Under the pieces are notes generated by a model that ran no database searches, was not told the DNA's origin, and saw nothing but the letters and a program-made list of their open reading frames with translations. A stretch of 64,000 nucleotides of DNA from Paracoccus liaowanqingii (lineage in GTDB: Bacteria > Pseudomonadota > Alphaproteobacteria > Rhodobacterales > Rhodobacteraceae), in contig NZ_CP038439.1 of NCBI RefSeq assembly GCF_004683865.2, positions 2,358,001-2,422,000 on the forward strand, written 5' to 3'. The position numbers were made by a program, and so were the translations under genes. This document shows, piece by piece, positions 9,142 through 20,915 of this stretch; position 1 is the stretch's first letter, and every line of letters starts with the position of its first letter.

Positions 9142-9990
9142 TTACAGCCAGCGCCCCTGGATGGTCTGACGATAGACGTTGCTCAGCCAGTTGTCGCCGC
9201 GCACCTCGGGCGACAGCCCGCGCCCGCGCAGCTGGCGGAAGGCGTCGTCGTAGAAGGGCGAGGACTGGAAGTTGTGGCCCAGGATCGCGCCCGCCGTCTG
9301 CGCCTCGTCGGGCAGGCCAAGCGCCAGATAGGCCTCGACCAGACGCAGCAGCGCCTCGGGGGTCTGGGTGGTGGTCTGGAACTCCTCGACCACGACGCGG
9401 AAGCGGTTCACCGAGGCCGCGTAATGCCCCTGCTTGAGGTAGTAGCGCCCGATCTCCATCTCTTTCGCGGCGAGGTGGTCGAAGGCCAGGTCGAACTTGA
9501 GGATCGCGCTGCGGGCATATTCGCTGTCGGGATACTGCTCGATCACCGTGCGCAGGCCCTGCAGGGCCTGGAAGGTCAGACCCTGGTCGCGGCCCACGTC
9601 GTCGATCTGGTCGTAATAGGACAGCGCCAGCAGATATTGCGCATAGGCCGCATCCTCGTCGCCGGGATAGCTGTCCAGAAAGCGCTGCGCGGCGCCGCGC
9701 GCCTCTTCGTAGTTGCCGGCGCGGTGGTTGCCATAGGCCTGCATGATCAGCGCGCGCCGCGCCCATTCGGAATAGGGATAGAGCCGCTCGATCTCGCTGA
9801 AATAGAAGACGGCATCGGCGGGCTTGCCGCTGTTCTCCAGCTCGAACTCGCCGCGCTTGTAGATGTCCTCGGCGGTGAACTGGTCCAGGTTCTGCCGCAG
9901 CGCCGCGTCGCGGTCGCCGGCGCAGCCCGTCAGGACCAGACCCGCCAGCGCCGCAGCCATCACCGAAGCCGACAATTTCGAGCCCGCCAT
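9142..9990 (-). CDS. bamD: Outer-membrane assembly lipoprotein BamD
   Basis: 282 residues from the ATG at 9990. The frame extends 20 codons further up, but only this start puts the signal peptide at the N-terminus. Lipobox LTGC with acylated Cys23, followed by tetratricopeptide-like helices (RALIMQAYGNHRAGNYEEA and DEDAAYAQYLLALSYYDQ). It is part of the BAM complex that folds beta-barrel proteins into the outer membrane; the protein would sit on the periplasmic face. Located between lpxC and recN. Confidence 0.95.
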   Translation of the reverse strand: MAGSKLSASVMAAALAGLVLTGCAGDRDAALRQNLDQFTAEDIYKRGEFELENSGKPADAVFYFSEIERLYPYSEWARRALIMQAYGNHRAGNYEEARGAAQRFLDSYPGDEDAAYAQYLLALSYYDQIDDVGRDQGLTFQALQGLRTVIEQYPDSEYARSAILKFDLAFDHLAAKEMEIGRYYLKQGHYAASVNRFRVVVEEFQTTTQTPEALLRLVEAYLALGLPDEAQTAGAILGHNFQSSPFYDDAFRQLRGRGLSPEVRGDNWLSNVYRQTIQGRWL

Positions 9991-10110
9991 CTTCACCCTG
10001 CCCTGCAATTTCTGCCGCCCCGCATCCCCTCGGGGCCGCGCTGCCGGCATCCTCTAGCACAGAACATCAGGGGGCGCAAAATGGCAATCCGTTGAATTCC
10101 GCGTGGGCGC

Positions 10111-10153
10111 GGGCCCGTCCCCGCGGCAGGCCGCGACCGGACGGGCGGGGCCC
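10111..10153 (-). terminator. Possible GC-rich hairpin after lpxC
   Basis: GGGCCCGTCC (10111-10120) can pair with GGACGGG...GGCCC (10139-10153) with a small bulge, immediately after the lpxC stop. There is no T-run on the minus strand, so termination is uncertain. Confidence 0.3.
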
Positions 10154-10154
10154 G

Positions 10155-11090
10155 TCACTCGGCGGCAATGGCGGCCGCGGGGTTGTGCAGGGCATAGCCC
10201 GCGACGCCGGCACCGGGCAGGCGATCCTCCAGCTCGGGGCTGCACAGCTCCCAGGCCCAGGCCGTGGGATCGGCGAACAGCGCCCGCAGCAGGCGGTTGG
10301 TCATCGCATGTCCGGCGCGGTGGCCGGTGTAGCGCGCCAGCAACGGCGCCCCGGCCAGCGCCAGATCGCCGGTGGCGTCCAGCATCTTGTGGCGCACGGC
10401 CTCGTCCGCATGGCGCAGGCCGCCGGGGGTCAGGATCCGACCGCCATCGACCACGACCGCGTTCAGATAGGTGCCGCCCAAGGCCAGGCCGTTGCGGCGC
10501 ATCGTCTCGACGTCCGAGGCGCGGCAGAAGGTGCGGCTGTCGGCCAGCTCGCGCAGGAAGGCGCCATTGGCCATGTCCAGCCGCTTTTCCTGATGCCCGA
10601 TCGCGGCATCGGTGAAGTCGATCTGGAAGTCGATCTCGAGGTGGTCGGCGGGCGACAGGCGGGCGAAGGCCTCGCCCTCCCGGATTTCCACGGGGCGCAG
10701 CACGCGGATGGCGCAGAGCGCGGCGGCCTGACGGCGGATGCCCACCTCCAGGATGCCTTGCACGAAGGGCGCGGCCGAGCCGTCCAGGATCGGGATCTCG
10801 GGGCCGTTGACGGTGACCAGCGCATTGTGGATGCCGGTGCCGGCCAGAGCGGCCATCACATGCTCGACGGTCGACAGGGTGACGCCCTGCCCGTCGTCCA
10901 GCAGCGTGCACAGCCGGGACGGCGTGACATGGTCCCACAGGGCGGGGATCTCGACGGCGGGGGTCAGGTCGGTGCGGCGGAAGACGATGCCATGGCCGGG
11001 ACGGGCGGGATGCATGGTCAGCCGCGCGGCGGCACCGGAATGCAGCCCCACGCCCGAGAATGTCACCTTGTCTTTCAGCGTCGCCTGCAT
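10155..11090 (-). CDS. lpxC: UDP-3-O-acyl-N-acetylglucosamine deacetylase
   Basis: 311 residues from the ATG at 11090, which has GGAAGG at a suitable distance; an in-frame ATG nine codons earlier is possible. First committed, zinc-dependent step of lipid A synthesis. Zinc-site elements visible: TVEHVMAAL (His77) and HKMLDATGDL (His and Asp). The N-terminal FSGVGLHSG is a family signature. It follows ftsZ, separated by a terminator and about 170 further bases. Lipid A production implies a lipopolysaccharide outer membrane. Confidence 0.97.
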   Translation of the reverse strand: MQATLKDKVTFSGVGLHSGAAARLTMHPARPGHGIVFRRTDLTPAVEIPALWDHVTPSRLCTLLDDGQGVTLSTVEHVMAALAGTGIHNALVTVNGPEIPILDGSAAPFVQGILEVGIRRQAAALCAIRVLRPVEIREGEAFARLSPADHLEIDFQIDFTDAAIGHQEKRLDMANGAFLRELADSRTFCRASDVETMRRNGLALGGTYLNAVVVDGGRILTPGGLRHADEAVRHKMLDATGDLALAGAPLLARYTGHRAGHAMTNRLLRALFADPTAWAWELCSPELEDRLPGAGVAGYALHNPAAAIAAE

Positions 11091-11262
11091 GATCTGCCTG
11101 CCTTCCGGATCCGTCATCGTCAGGCACGGTGCCTGTCTGCATTCCAGCTAGGCGTGCTCCGGCGCGCGTTCAATTAACGTTTTGTGACGGGGTGAAACAT
11201 TCCCCCCCGTTCCGGCCGCAACCTGTGGGGGTTTTTCCCCTAAACGGTTGCGTTCAAACAGC

Positions 11263-11290
11263 AAAAGGGCCGCGTGATGCGGCCCTTCGG
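11263..11290 (-). terminator. Intrinsic terminator of ftsZ
   Basis: On the minus strand, AAGGGCCGC-ATCAC-GCGGCCCTT (11265-11287) forms a nine-pair stem with a five-base loop, followed by TT and a nearby TGTTT. It lies 34 bases past the ftsZ stop. Confidence 0.75.
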
Positions 11291-11321
11291 GTCTGGGGAT
11301 GTGCCGGCTTCGTGAAGCGGA

Positions 11322-12911
11322 TCAGTTCGCCTGACGGCGCAGGAAGGCCGGGATCTCGACATTGTCCTGGGGGCTGTCGGGGCTGGCCAGATCGTCGAAG
11401 TCGGTGTCCTGCTGGCGGGCGCGGACGGCCACGCGCTCGTTCACGCGCTCGGCGATCGATGAGGCGGCGGGCTTCTGGCCGCCCTGGTCCGATCCGTGAC
11501 CGGCCATCCGCTCCAGCATGCGGCCCAGACCGCTCATGCGGCTGTTGGCACCGGGGGCGGGCTGCGGGGCGGGCGCGGGCTGGGCTGCGGCGCGGCCATG
11601 GTTGTCCACCGCGCGGCGCAGGCGGTCCATCACCTCGGGCGCGGGCTGACCGGCGCGGGCACCGGCGGGCGCCCGGGGCGCCACGAAGGCCGAGGCGTCG
11701 TCGTCGATCCGCACGGCGGCCGTCTGGCGGGCATTGTCGCGCGGCTGGTAGGCCGGCTGCGGCATGTCCTCTTCGGCGCGGGTCGTGTCGGCACGCAGGG
11801 CGGGCGCATCGGCCTGGGCCGAGGGCGCGACGACGCGGCGCGGCGGGATCTGCGGCTCGTCCTGGGCGGCCTGACCGACCGAGGGGTTCTGCGTCAGCGG
11901 CGCGGCCATGCTGCGGCGGGGCGAGGGCGTTTCGGCGACGGCCACGGCGGCATCGATGCCGGTGGCGACGACCGAGACGCGGATCGCGCCGTCCATGTCC
12001 GGGTCCAGCGTGGAGCCGACGATGATGTTGGCGTCGCTGTCGACCTTGTCGCGGATGACGTTGGCGGCCTCGTCCAGCTCGAACAGGGTCATGTCATAGC
12101 CGCCGGTGATGTTGATCAGCACGCCGCGGGCGCCGTTCAGGCTGATCTCGTCCAGCAGCGGGTTGGCGATGGCGCGTTCGGCGGCTTCCTGGGCGCGGTT
12201 CTCGCCCGAGGCCTCGCCGGTGCCCATCATCGCCTTGCCCATCTCGTCCATGACCGCGCGCACGTCGGCGAAGTCGAGGTTGATCAGGCCCGGGCGGACC
12301 ATCAGGTCGGTCACGCCCTTGACGCCTTGGTACAGCACGTCGTCGGCCATCGCGAAGGCGTCGGTGAAGGTGGTCTTTTCGTTCGCCAGACGGAAGAGGT
12401 TCTGGTTCGGAATGATGATCAGCGTGTCCACGACCTTCTGGAGCGCCTCGACGCCCTCCTCGGCCTGGCGCATCCGCTTGGTGCCCTCGAACTGGAAGGG
12501 CTTGGTCACGACGCCGACGGTCAGGATGCCCATCTCGCGGGCGGCCTGGGCGATGATCGGGGCCGCACCGGTGCCGGTGCCGCCGCCCATGCCGGCGGTG
12601 ATGAAGCACATATGTGCGCCCATCAGGTGGTCGACGATGTCCTCGATCGTCTCTTCGGCGGCCTTGGCGCCGATGGTCGGCTTGGCGCCGGCGCCCAGTC
12701 CCTCGGTGACCTTGGGGCCCATCTGGATGCGGCTGGTCGCGCGGCTCTGCTGCAGCGCCTGCGCGTCCGTGTTGGCGACGACGAACTCGACACCATCAAG
12801 CTGTTTCTGAATCATGTTGTTGACGGCGTTGCCGCCCGCGCCCCCGACACCGAACACGGTGATGCGCGGCTTCAGCTCTTCTTCGTCGTTCATCATCAGA
12901 TTGAGGTTCAT
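11322..12911 (-). CDS. ftsZ: Cell division protein FtsZ
   Basis: 529 residues from the ATG at 12911; the frame reaches 13037 but those 42 codons are not FtsZ-like. Tubulin-like GTPase forming the division ring. [13 protein letters not shown] at 21-33, tubulin signature GGGTGTG at 109-115. The globular part ends near residue 330, followed by an unusually long Pro/Ala/Gln-rich linker and the conserved C-terminal peptide ending [10 protein letters not shown], which binds FtsA and other partners. The long linker is typical of alphaproteobacteria. A 226-base gap separates it from ftsA, leaving room for its own promoter. Confidence 0.98.
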   Translation of the reverse strand: MNLNLMMNDEEELKPRITVFGVGGAGGNAVNNMIQKQLDGVEFVVANTDAQALQQSRATSRIQMGPKVTEGLGAGAKPTIGAKAAEETIEDIVDHLMGAHMCFITAGMGGGTGTGAAPIIAQAAREMGILTVGVVTKPFQFEGTKRMRQAEEGVEALQKVVDTLIIIPNQNLFRLANEKTTFTDAFAMADDVLYQGVKGVTDLMVRPGLINLDFADVRAVMDEMGKAMMGTGEASGENRAQEAAERAIANPLLDEISLNGARGVLINITGGYDMTLFELDEAANVIRDKVDSDANIIVGSTLDPDMDGAIRVSVVATGIDAAVAVAETPSPRRSMAAPLTQNPSVGQAAQDEPQIPPRRVVAPSAQADAPALRADTTRAEEDMPQPAYQPRDNARQTAAVRIDDDASAFVAPRAPAGARAGQPAPEVMDRLRRAVDNHGRAAAQPAPAPQPAPGANSRMSGLGRMLERMAGHGSDQGGQKPAASSIAERVNERVAVRARQQDTDFDDLASPDSPQDNVEIPAFLRRQAN

Positions 12912-13137
12912 CTTGTCCGCCTGTTTTTCGCTGCCTGGCTGTCGGGCGCGAGTTTTCCGCTCGAATCCCTTTTGTTTAACCGTGATCGTATCCATTCGGG
13001 CCAGTTGCGTCACCCGAAAAACGTGGAACTGCCGCAAAATCTGGCCCGTCTGCCCGGCGCGGTCGGCGGTATCTTGCCAACCGCGCTGAATATGGTGGCG
13101 ACCGCCCCAAGGACCCCTATTCCGCGTGGTGCATCGC

Positions 13138-14472
13138 CTACCAGTTGTTCTTGAACCAGCGATAGGCCCTGCGCAGGCTGCGTGCCGGATAGCGGTCGGC
13201 CAGCATCTCGAAGTCCCACCACTCGTCCTGCGGATGTGCGGCGAACAGCGCCAGTCCCACCGCGCTGGAGAAGCTGGGATCGGTCAGCTGATGGGCCAGA
13301 CCGTCGATGCGCAGGGGTCGCCCGCAGCGGACGTTCGGCCCCAGGATGCGGGTCGCCAGACCGTCCAGACCGGGGATCTGGCTGCCGCCGCCGGTCAGCA
13401 CGATCTGCTGGCTGGGCATGCAGTCGAAGCCCGCCGCGTCCAGCACCTCGCGGACATGCTCCAGGATCTCCTCGACGCGGGGGCGCATGACGCCGATCAC
13501 GTCGGCGCGGCTGACCTGGCGACGGTCGGCCTCCCAATCGCCGGTCTCGCCGCCCACGTCGATCATGTCGCGGTCGTCGCGGCCCGTCGCCTCGACGCCG
13601 CCGTTCAGCGTCTTCAGCCGCTCGGCCAGGGGCAGGTTCACCCGCAGCCCCTGCGCGATGTCCTGGGTGATCAGGTTGCCGCCGATGGGGACATGGTCGG
13701 AAAAGATCATGTGCTTCTTGATGAAGATCGACACGCCCGTGCCGCCGCCGCCGAAATCGATGCAGGCCGAGCCCAGCTCCTGCTCGTCCTCGACCAGAGA
13801 GGCGCGGGCCGAGGCATAGGGGGCCGAGGCGATGCCCGCCAGCTCCAGGTCGCAGCGGCGGATGCATTGCACCAGGTTGCCGATCACGTCTCCGTCCACG
13901 GTCAGCACATGCATGTCGCAGAACAGCTTGTTGCCCAGATGGTCGCGCGGATCGGCTAGGTTGCTGCGGTTGTCGACGGCAAAGTTCACCGGCTGCGCGT
14001 GCAGCACCTCGCGCCCGCGGCCGAAATCGGGCGGATCGCAGGCGGCCAGCGCCTGCGCCACGTCCTGATCGCCGACCTTGCCCGAGGCCAAGGTGATCTC
14101 TCCGGCCAGCCCGTAGGAGGCCGGGCGCCCGCCCGACAGGCAGGCGATGACGTGATCGACGCGCACGCCCGCGACCTTCTGCGCGGCGGCGACGACGGTG
14201 CGGATCGCGCGCTCGGTCTCGGCCATGGTCTCGATCTCGCCGCGCCGCATGCCGCGCGAGCGGGTCGAGGCGGCGCCGATCACGCGGAAGTTCACCTGCC
14301 CCGCCATCGGACCCACGCCGTCGGTCTCGCGGAAGGTGCCGGTCCCGTCGAAGCGCAGCACGAGGCAGGCGATCTTCGAGGTGCCGATGTCCAGGATGCC
14401 GATCACGCCGCGCTGCAGGGCGGCGCCCCGCATGTTCCGCATGGCGCGTTGGGTCTGGTACAGGTCTGCCAT
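13138..14472 (-). CDS. ftsA: Cell division protein FtsA
   Basis: 444 residues from the ATG at 14472, with GAGGGA about eight bases upstream; a second ATG at 14487 lies five codons earlier. Actin-like ATPase that tethers FtsZ to the membrane. Visible elements: [16 protein letters not shown] (phosphate 1), [14 protein letters not shown] (phosphate 2) and [17 protein letters not shown] (adenosine). The C-terminus [10 protein letters not shown] is an amphipathic membrane-targeting tail. It starts 19 bases after ftsQ. Confidence 0.97.
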   Translation of the reverse strand: MADLYQTQRAMRNMRGAALQRGVIGILDIGTSKIACLVLRFDGTGTFRETDGVGPMAGQVNFRVIGAASTRSRGMRRGEIETMAETERAIRTVVAAAQKVAGVRVDHVIACLSGGRPASYGLAGEITLASGKVGDQDVAQALAACDPPDFGRGREVLHAQPVNFAVDNRSNLADPRDHLGNKLFCDMHVLTVDGDVIGNLVQCIRRCDLELAGIASAPYASARASLVEDEQELGSACIDFGGGGTGVSIFIKKHMIFSDHVPIGGNLITQDIAQGLRVNLPLAERLKTLNGGVEATGRDDRDMIDVGGETGDWEADRRQVSRADVIGVMRPRVEEILEHVREVLDAAGFDCMPSQQIVLTGGGSQIPGLDGLATRILGPNVRCGRPLRIDGLAHQLTDPSFSSAVGLALFAAHPQDEWWDFEMLADRYPARSLRRAYRWFKNNW

Positions 14473-14491
14473 TCGCCGGTCCCTCATCTGA

Positions 14492-15436
14492 TCAGCCTTC
14501 GGTCTCTTCGGGCAGGACGGTCCCGTCCGGCGCCAGCAGCGGCAGGCCCCGGGCGGTGCGGATCGTGTTGCGGGCATCCACGCCGAGGCGCAGCACCGGG
14601 CGCTGCGGGTCGCGCAGGTCGACCGTGACGATGTCGCGGCCCAGCATGTCCTCGGCCCGGTCCATGGCGATGGCGGCCTCGAGCGCGATGACCGCGCCGG
14701 TCTCGGGCAGCAGGATGCGCTGTCCGTGATCCAGCACCAGATCCCACCGCCGCTCGCCGCGCCGCACCAGCCCGCGCACGCGGGGCAGGATCGGCCCCGC
14801 CGCGTCGAACAGCGCCAGCGCCTCGACGGTGGCCAGTTCCGCCCCCTCGCCCGAGATCATCGGCAGTTCCGGGCGCACCTCGCGCGAGGTGACGGAGGCC
14901 ACGCGATGGCCGCCCGCATCCAGCATGTCGATGCCGCGCGCATGGCGCCACAGGATCGCGGGTTCGCGTTCCTTGACCACCGCCGACAGGATGCCGCCGG
15001 GCTTGACGCGCAGGTCGATCGTCTCGATCGCGTCCAGCTGCATCACCTGAAGCCGCAGCGCCGCCAGGTCGATGTCGAAGCTGGAGGCCGGCAGGTCCAC
15101 CGGCAGCATGGCCCGCAGCGCGCGGTCCACGACCGGCGAGGCGCCCTCGATCGTCATCACCCGGACCTGGAATTCGTCGCGGCTCTGCACATTGGTCACG
15201 ACCGAGCTGACATTGTCGGTCAGCATCGCGCGGCGATCCTCGTCGGCCAGCCACAGCCCGCCCACCATCGCCAGCAGGAAGGCGGGCACGCCCACCCGCA
15301 GCACCCGGCGGTAGAGGGGCGTCAGCCACATCCGTTCCAGCCGGTACTTCAGCCGCGAGGGGGCGGGGTCGCGCTTCTGTCGGGGGCCGGGCGGGGTCAC
15401 CTGCTTGCCGGGGCGGTGGTCGATCACGATCGGCAC
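14492..15436 (-). CDS. ftsQ: Cell division protein FtsQ
   Basis: 314 residues from a GTG at 15436, chosen because GGAGG lies seven bases upstream; it overlaps ddlB by 13 bases. A later GTG at 15427 gives a four-base overlap. Bitopic divisome protein: basic cytoplasmic N-terminus, one transmembrane helix near residues 49-68 (VLRVGVPAFLLAMVGGLWLA), then a periplasmic POTRA-like domain (VMTIEGASPVVDRALRAML) and the FtsQ domain. It links early and late division proteins. Confidence 0.94.
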   Translation of the reverse strand: MPIVIDHRPGKQVTPPGPRQKRDPAPSRLKYRLERMWLTPLYRRVLRVGVPAFLLAMVGGLWLADEDRRAMLTDNVSSVVTNVQSRDEFQVRVMTIEGASPVVDRALRAMLPVDLPASSFDIDLAALRLQVMQLDAIETIDLRVKPGGILSAVVKEREPAILWRHARGIDMLDAGGHRVASVTSREVRPELPMISGEGAELATVEALALFDAAGPILPRVRGLVRRGERRWDLVLDHGQRILLPETGAVIALEAAIAMDRAEDMLGRDIVTVDLRDPQRPVLRLGVDARNTIRTARGLPLLAPDGTVLPEETEG

Positions 15437-16359
15437 AGCGCGTCCTCCACCATCCACGACATCAGAGCCGGGAAGTCGATCCCCGCATGGGCGGCCTGTT
15501 CGGGCGCGAGACTGGTGGGGGTCATGCCGGGCTGGGTGTTCACCTCGAGGATGATCAGCCCGGCCAGGCCGCGCGCCTCGTCCCACCGGAAATCGGTGCG
15601 CGTCAGGCCGGTGCAGCCAAGCGCCCGATGCGCGCGCAGGGCCATGTCCAGGCAGGCGTCGCGGATGGCGTCGGGGATGTCGGCGGGGATCACGTGGCGC
15701 GAGCCGCCGACCGTGTACTTGGCGGCGTAGTCGTACCAGCCCTCGGTCAGGATCTCGGTCACGTCCAGCGCGCGGTCGCCCATCACGGTGGTGGTCAGCT
15801 CGCGCCCGGGGGCGTAGGTTTCCACCATCACCCGGGCGGGCATGTCATCTGCCAGCTGCGGCGGCTGGTTGGCGCCGTCATGGACGATGTAGACGCCGAC
15901 CGAGGATCCCTCGTCATTGGGCTTGACCACATAGGGGGGCGGGATCACGTGGCGGCGGCGCACCTCGTCGGCATCGGCGATCACGCTTTCCACGACCGGC
16001 AGCCCGGCGCCGCGGAAGGTCTGCTTGGCGCGGGTCTTGTCCATCGCCAGGGCCGAGGCCAGCACGCCGGAATGGGTATAGGGCAGGTCCAGCCAGTGCA
16101 GCAGGCCCTGCACGCAGCCATCCTCACCCAAGCGGCCATGCAGCGCGTTGAAGACGACGTCGGGGGACACATCCGTGAGACGGCGGACGATCTCGTCCCC
16201 GCGCTCGGCGCCGAGAACGATCTCGGTCACCTGATATCCCGCCACCCTCAGCGCATCCGCGCATTCGCGTCCCGAGGACATCGACACCTCGCGTTCAGCC
16301 GAGGGTCCGCCCATCAGAACGGCGACAGAGTGGGCTGTCCTGCTCGACCTGCCCGCCAC
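15424..16359 (-). CDS. ddlB: D-alanine--D-alanine ligase
   Basis: 311 residues, close to the ~306 family norm, starting at GTG 16359 with an AAAGG-like site upstream. ATP-grasp enzyme making the D-Ala-D-Ala end of the peptidoglycan stem. N-terminal VAVLMGGPSAEREVS, the ATP-binding PPYVVKPNDEGSSVGVY, and EVNTQPGMTPTSL near the metal site are all present. Followed by ftsQ with overlap. A seven-pair hairpin at 16405-16424 lies between the murB stop and this start. Confidence 0.97.
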   Translation of the reverse strand: MAGRSSRTAHSVAVLMGGPSAEREVSMSSGRECADALRVAGYQVTEIVLGAERGDEIVRRLTDVSPDVVFNALHGRLGEDGCVQGLLHWLDLPYTHSGVLASALAMDKTRAKQTFRGAGLPVVESVIADADEVRRRHVIPPPYVVKPNDEGSSVGVYIVHDGANQPPQLADDMPARVMVETYAPGRELTTTVMGDRALDVTEILTEGWYDYAAKYTVGGSRHVIPADIPDAIRDACLDMALRAHRALGCTGLTRTDFRWDEARGLAGLIILEVNTQPGMTPTSLAPEQAAHAGIDFPALMSWMVEDALCRS

Positions 16360-16531
16360 GTTTTCGCCTTTCGCGCCCGGTTGATCCGGGCTTCATCTGT
16401 TGCGCGCCCCCTTGGACGGGGGCGTCATCTGCGACAAAGGATACAGGCAAAGCCCTGACCGCAAAAGCGCAATTTAGACGTGTGGGGCAGAATGTTGGCG
16501 GGTTGCCGCCGTCTTGCGCAGGCCCGGCGGC

Positions 16532-17467
16532 TCAGCCCTCGTCGGGGGCCGGATCGCCGATGCGGATGACCTCCCATTCCAGGTCGTGGCCGCTGTCCTC
16601 CAGCACGCGGCGGCGGACCAGCTCGCCCAGGGCCTCCAGCTCGGCGGCGGTGGCGCCGCCGGTATTCAGCAGGAAATTGGGATGCTTTTCAGACATTTGC
16701 GCGCCCCCCCAGCTGTGGCCGCGCAGGCCCGCGCGGTCGATCAGCGACCAGGCCTTGAGGTCGTGGCTGTCGTCGGGAAGGCCGGTCGAGCTGAAGCCCG
16801 CCGGGTTGCGGAAGGTCGAGCCGGCGCTGCGGTCGCGGGTGGGCTGGCTGGCGTCGCGCCGGACCAGCTGGTCGGCCATGCGGGCGTGCAGGGCGTCGGG
16901 ATCGCCGGGGGCGGCGCGCAGCCGGGCGCGGGTGATGACCCAGTCCGCGGGCAGCAGCGTCTGGCGATAGGCGAAGGACAGATCGTCCGGCGTCAGGACG
17001 ACGATGCGGCCGTCGCGGGTGACGGCCTCGGCGTCGATCAGGTGGTCGGCCAGATAGCTGCCGTAGCAGCCCGCGTTCATGCGCACGGCGCCGCCGATGC
17101 TGCCGGGGATCGTGCGAAGGAAGGTCAGGTCCAGCCCGGCCTCGGCGGCGCGACGGGCCACCTGCGCGTCCAGCGCGGCGGCGCCTGCGGTGACGATTTC
17201 CCTTTCGATCTCAACGGTGTTGAAGGCGCGGCCAAGGCGGATCACCACGCCCCGGATGCCGCCGTCGCGCACGATCAGGTTGCTGCCCACGCCCATCGGA
17301 AAGACCGGCACGCCCGGGTCCAGCGCCGCTAGGAAATCGGCCAGATCGGCGGTGTCGGCGGGCTGGAAGAGCCAGTCGGCGGGGCCTCCGACCCGAAGCC
17401 AGGTGAGGGTGTCCAAGGGACGGTCGGGGGTCAGGCTGCCGCGCGGGCGGGGAAGGTCGCTGCTCAT
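16532..17467 (-). CDS. murB: UDP-N-acetylenolpyruvoylglucosamine reductase
   Basis: 311 residues. NADPH/FAD enzyme completing UDP-N-acetylmuramate. FAD-binding features [13 protein letters not shown] and [16 protein letters not shown], and the catalytic serine segment [10 protein letters not shown] are visible. It lies after the two small membrane-protein genes and before ddlB. A 241-base gap upstream (17468-17708) contains no recognisable gene and is GC-rich. Confidence 0.97.
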   Translation of the reverse strand: MSSDLPRPRGSLTPDRPLDTLTWLRVGGPADWLFQPADTADLADFLAALDPGVPVFPMGVGSNLIVRDGGIRGVVIRLGRAFNTVEIEREIVTAGAAALDAQVARRAAEAGLDLTFLRTIPGSIGGAVRMNAGCYGSYLADHLIDAEAVTRDGRIVVLTPDDLSFAYRQTLLPADWVITRARLRAAPGDPDALHARMADQLVRRDASQPTRDRSAGSTFRNPAGFSSTGLPDDSHDLKAWSLIDRAGLRGHSWGGAQMSEKHPNFLLNTGGATAAELEALGELVRRRVLEDSGHDLEWEVIRIGDPAPDEG

Positions 17468-17708
17468 GAGGGCGGGTGGTAGCCAGCCGGGCCGCGCCCG
17501 TCAACCGAGGGCGCGCAACGGCAGCGCGCGGTGGGGGTGGTGCCGGGGTGGGGGGCGGGGCCCCAAAGGCCAGCGATTGCTGGGAAAAGGGCCTCACCGG
17601 GCGTGCACCGGGGCGGCACAGGCCGGGCACAGGGTGTACACAGGTCGCGGGCGGTGGGTTAAGGAATGGGCAGGATCCGGCGCATCCGAAGGACCGGCCC
17701 GGACCAGA

Positions 17709-18056
17709 TCAGATCAGCAGGGTCGCCGTGGCCAGTCCGGCGGCGGCCAGCAATGCCAGCGCGGTGAGGATCCCGGTGGGGCGGCGCCAGACGACGGGGT
17801 GGCGGCGCAGCGCGGCCAGGGCCAGACCGGCGAGGCAGCCCAGAAGCGCCGGGATGACCGTGAAGGTCTGCGCGGTGATCGCGGCCAGGTCGTGAAAGCC
17901 CCCCTGCCCCCGCGCCGCCAGATAGAGTTGCAGCGCGATCGCGGCCAGCAGCACCGACAGGATCGCCAAGGGCCAGCGCATCTGCAGTCGCGCGCTGCCC
18001 CAGGAGATGAGAGCCGCGCCCGCACCGCAGGACCCGGCGATGATCCAGGGAGTCAC
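17709..18056 (-). CDS. Small four-helix membrane protein of unknown function
   Basis: 115 residues from a GTG at 18056 that forms a GTGA overlap with the preceding stop, which argues that it is a real, coupled gene. Four hydrophobic stretches: IIAGSCGAGAALISWG, LAILSVLLAAIALQLYLA, FTVIPALLGCLAGLALAAL and ILTALALLAAAGLATATLL. I do not recognise a domain. Its place between murC and murB, with the DUF2484 gene, hints at a cell-envelope role, but nothing in the sequence proves it. Confidence 0.75.
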   Translation of the reverse strand: MTPWIIAGSCGAGAALISWGSARLQMRWPLAILSVLLAAIALQLYLAARGQGGFHDLAAITAQTFTVIPALLGCLAGLALAALRRHPVVWRRPTGILTALALLAAAGLATATLLI

Positions 18057-18396
18057 GGACGCCCCTCGGGACCGCCCGCGAAGGGTGCCGAGTCCGGGGG
18101 CCCGGCGGTCTCGCGGGCCTCGGGGGTGCGGCGGCGGCGGCGGGCGGTGGGGCGGCCCAGCAGGATCAGCAGCCCCAGCCCCAGCCCGCCCACGCCGACG
18201 CCTGGCCCCCAGAGCAGCGTGAGCCAGCCCAGGGCCGGAACCCCGGCCAGGATCAGCGCCCAGGTCGCGCGCAGCTGCCAGCGCGCGGGCAGCTGCGCCA
18301 CCAGGCAGGCCAGCACCAGCCACAGCGCCACCAGCGCCAAGGCGAGCCCCGCATGGCGCGGCTGCGTCGCCAGGAAGGTCAGGTCGGGCAGCCCGG

Positions 18397-18400
<4 letters not shown>
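18053..18400 (-). CDS. DUF2484-family membrane protein
   Basis: 115 residues from a GTG at 18400 overlapping the murC stop as GTGA. Two to three hydrophobic segments ([57 protein letters not shown]) followed by a basic, proline-rich tail. The [21 protein letters not shown] pattern fits DUF2484, a family I know from Rhodobacteraceae at this same place between murC and murB. Function unknown; the C-terminal tail is longer than I would expect for the family. Confidence 0.75.
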
Positions 18401-19814
<1,414 letters not shown>

Positions 19815-19818
<4 letters not shown>

Positions 19819-20915
19819 CGTGAAATCTCCTCGACGAGGTCATAGAGGCGCTGCGCCGCATCGGGGCGCGCCAGGGACAGGGCCGCCTGCGCCATGGCCG
19901 TGGCCTGCGCGGGGTCGGTCAGGATCGCGCGGATGTCGCGCGTGAGGCTTTCCGCGTCAAGGACGGATTCGGGATGGACATGGGCCGCCCCCGCCTCGGC
20001 CAGGGCCTGCGCGTTGGCGGTCTGGTGATCGCCGGTGGCGGCGGCGAAGGGGATCAGGATGGCGGGGCGGCCGATCACGGTGATGTCGGCCAGCGACGAG
20101 GCGCCCGAGCGGCTGACGACCAGATGGGCCTGGGCCAGGCGGTCGGGCACGTCGGTGAAGAAGGGCTGCACCTCGGCGGTGATGCCGGCCTGGGCATAGG
20201 CGGCGGTGACGCGGTCGGCATCCTCGGCCCGGGCCTGATGGCTGACGCGCAGGCGGGGGCGCAGGTCGTCGGGCAGCGCCGCGACGGCTGTGGGCACGAT
20301 GTCCGAGAGCACCCGCGCGCCCTGGCTGCCGCCGATGACCAGCAGGTTCAGCGGCCCGTCCGGGGTGGGTGCGGCATAGGGGGCGGCGGCACGGTCCAGC
20401 ACGGTGCCGCGGACCGGGTTGCCGACATGGGTGCCGGTGATGCCCGGCGGCAGGTCGGTGGGCCATGTGCCGCAGGCGATGCGGTGGACGCGGGGCGCGA
20501 AGAGGCGGTTCACCCGCCCCATCACGCCGTTCTGTTCGTGGATCAGGCGCGGCAGTCCCATCAGCCGCGCCGCCGACAGCGCCGGAATGGTGGGATAGCC
20601 GCCGAAGCCGATCACCACCGAGGGGCGGTCGCGGCGGAAGGCGGCGCGGGCGGCCAGGACCCCGGCGGCAATGCGGAAGGGCGCGGCCAGCTTGCCCGCC
20701 AGCCCGCCCCGCGCGGTGGTGGCCGAGCTGACCACCTGCCGCGCCACGGCCTCGGGGAAGCCGCCCGCATAGCGCGCGCCCCGGTCGTCGGTGGACAGCT
20801 TGACCCGCCAGCCGCGGTCCAGCAACAGCTCGGCCAGCGCCTGCGCGGGGAACATGTGCCCGCCGGTGCCTCCGGCGGCGATCAGCGCCAGCGGCGCGCG
20901 CGCAGGGACCGACAT
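19815..20915 (-). CDS. murG: Lipid II synthase (GlcNAc transferase) MurG
   Basis: 366 residues from the ATG at 20915, which overlaps the ftsW stop by one base; the frame extends 124 codons upstream through ftsW and is not used. It transfers GlcNAc to lipid I at the cytoplasmic membrane face. GGTGGH at 15-20, [13 protein letters not shown], and [25 protein letters not shown] for donor binding are all present. Confidence 0.97.

Noticed and set aside
12912..13137. CtrA or CcrM control sites before ftsZ
   Set aside because: A single GAATC is expected by chance and no TTAA-N7-TTAA pair was seen.
17468..17708. Possible gene between murB and the small membrane protein
   Set aside because: Frames here are G-run-driven and run into neighbouring genes; no start with a ribosome site was found.
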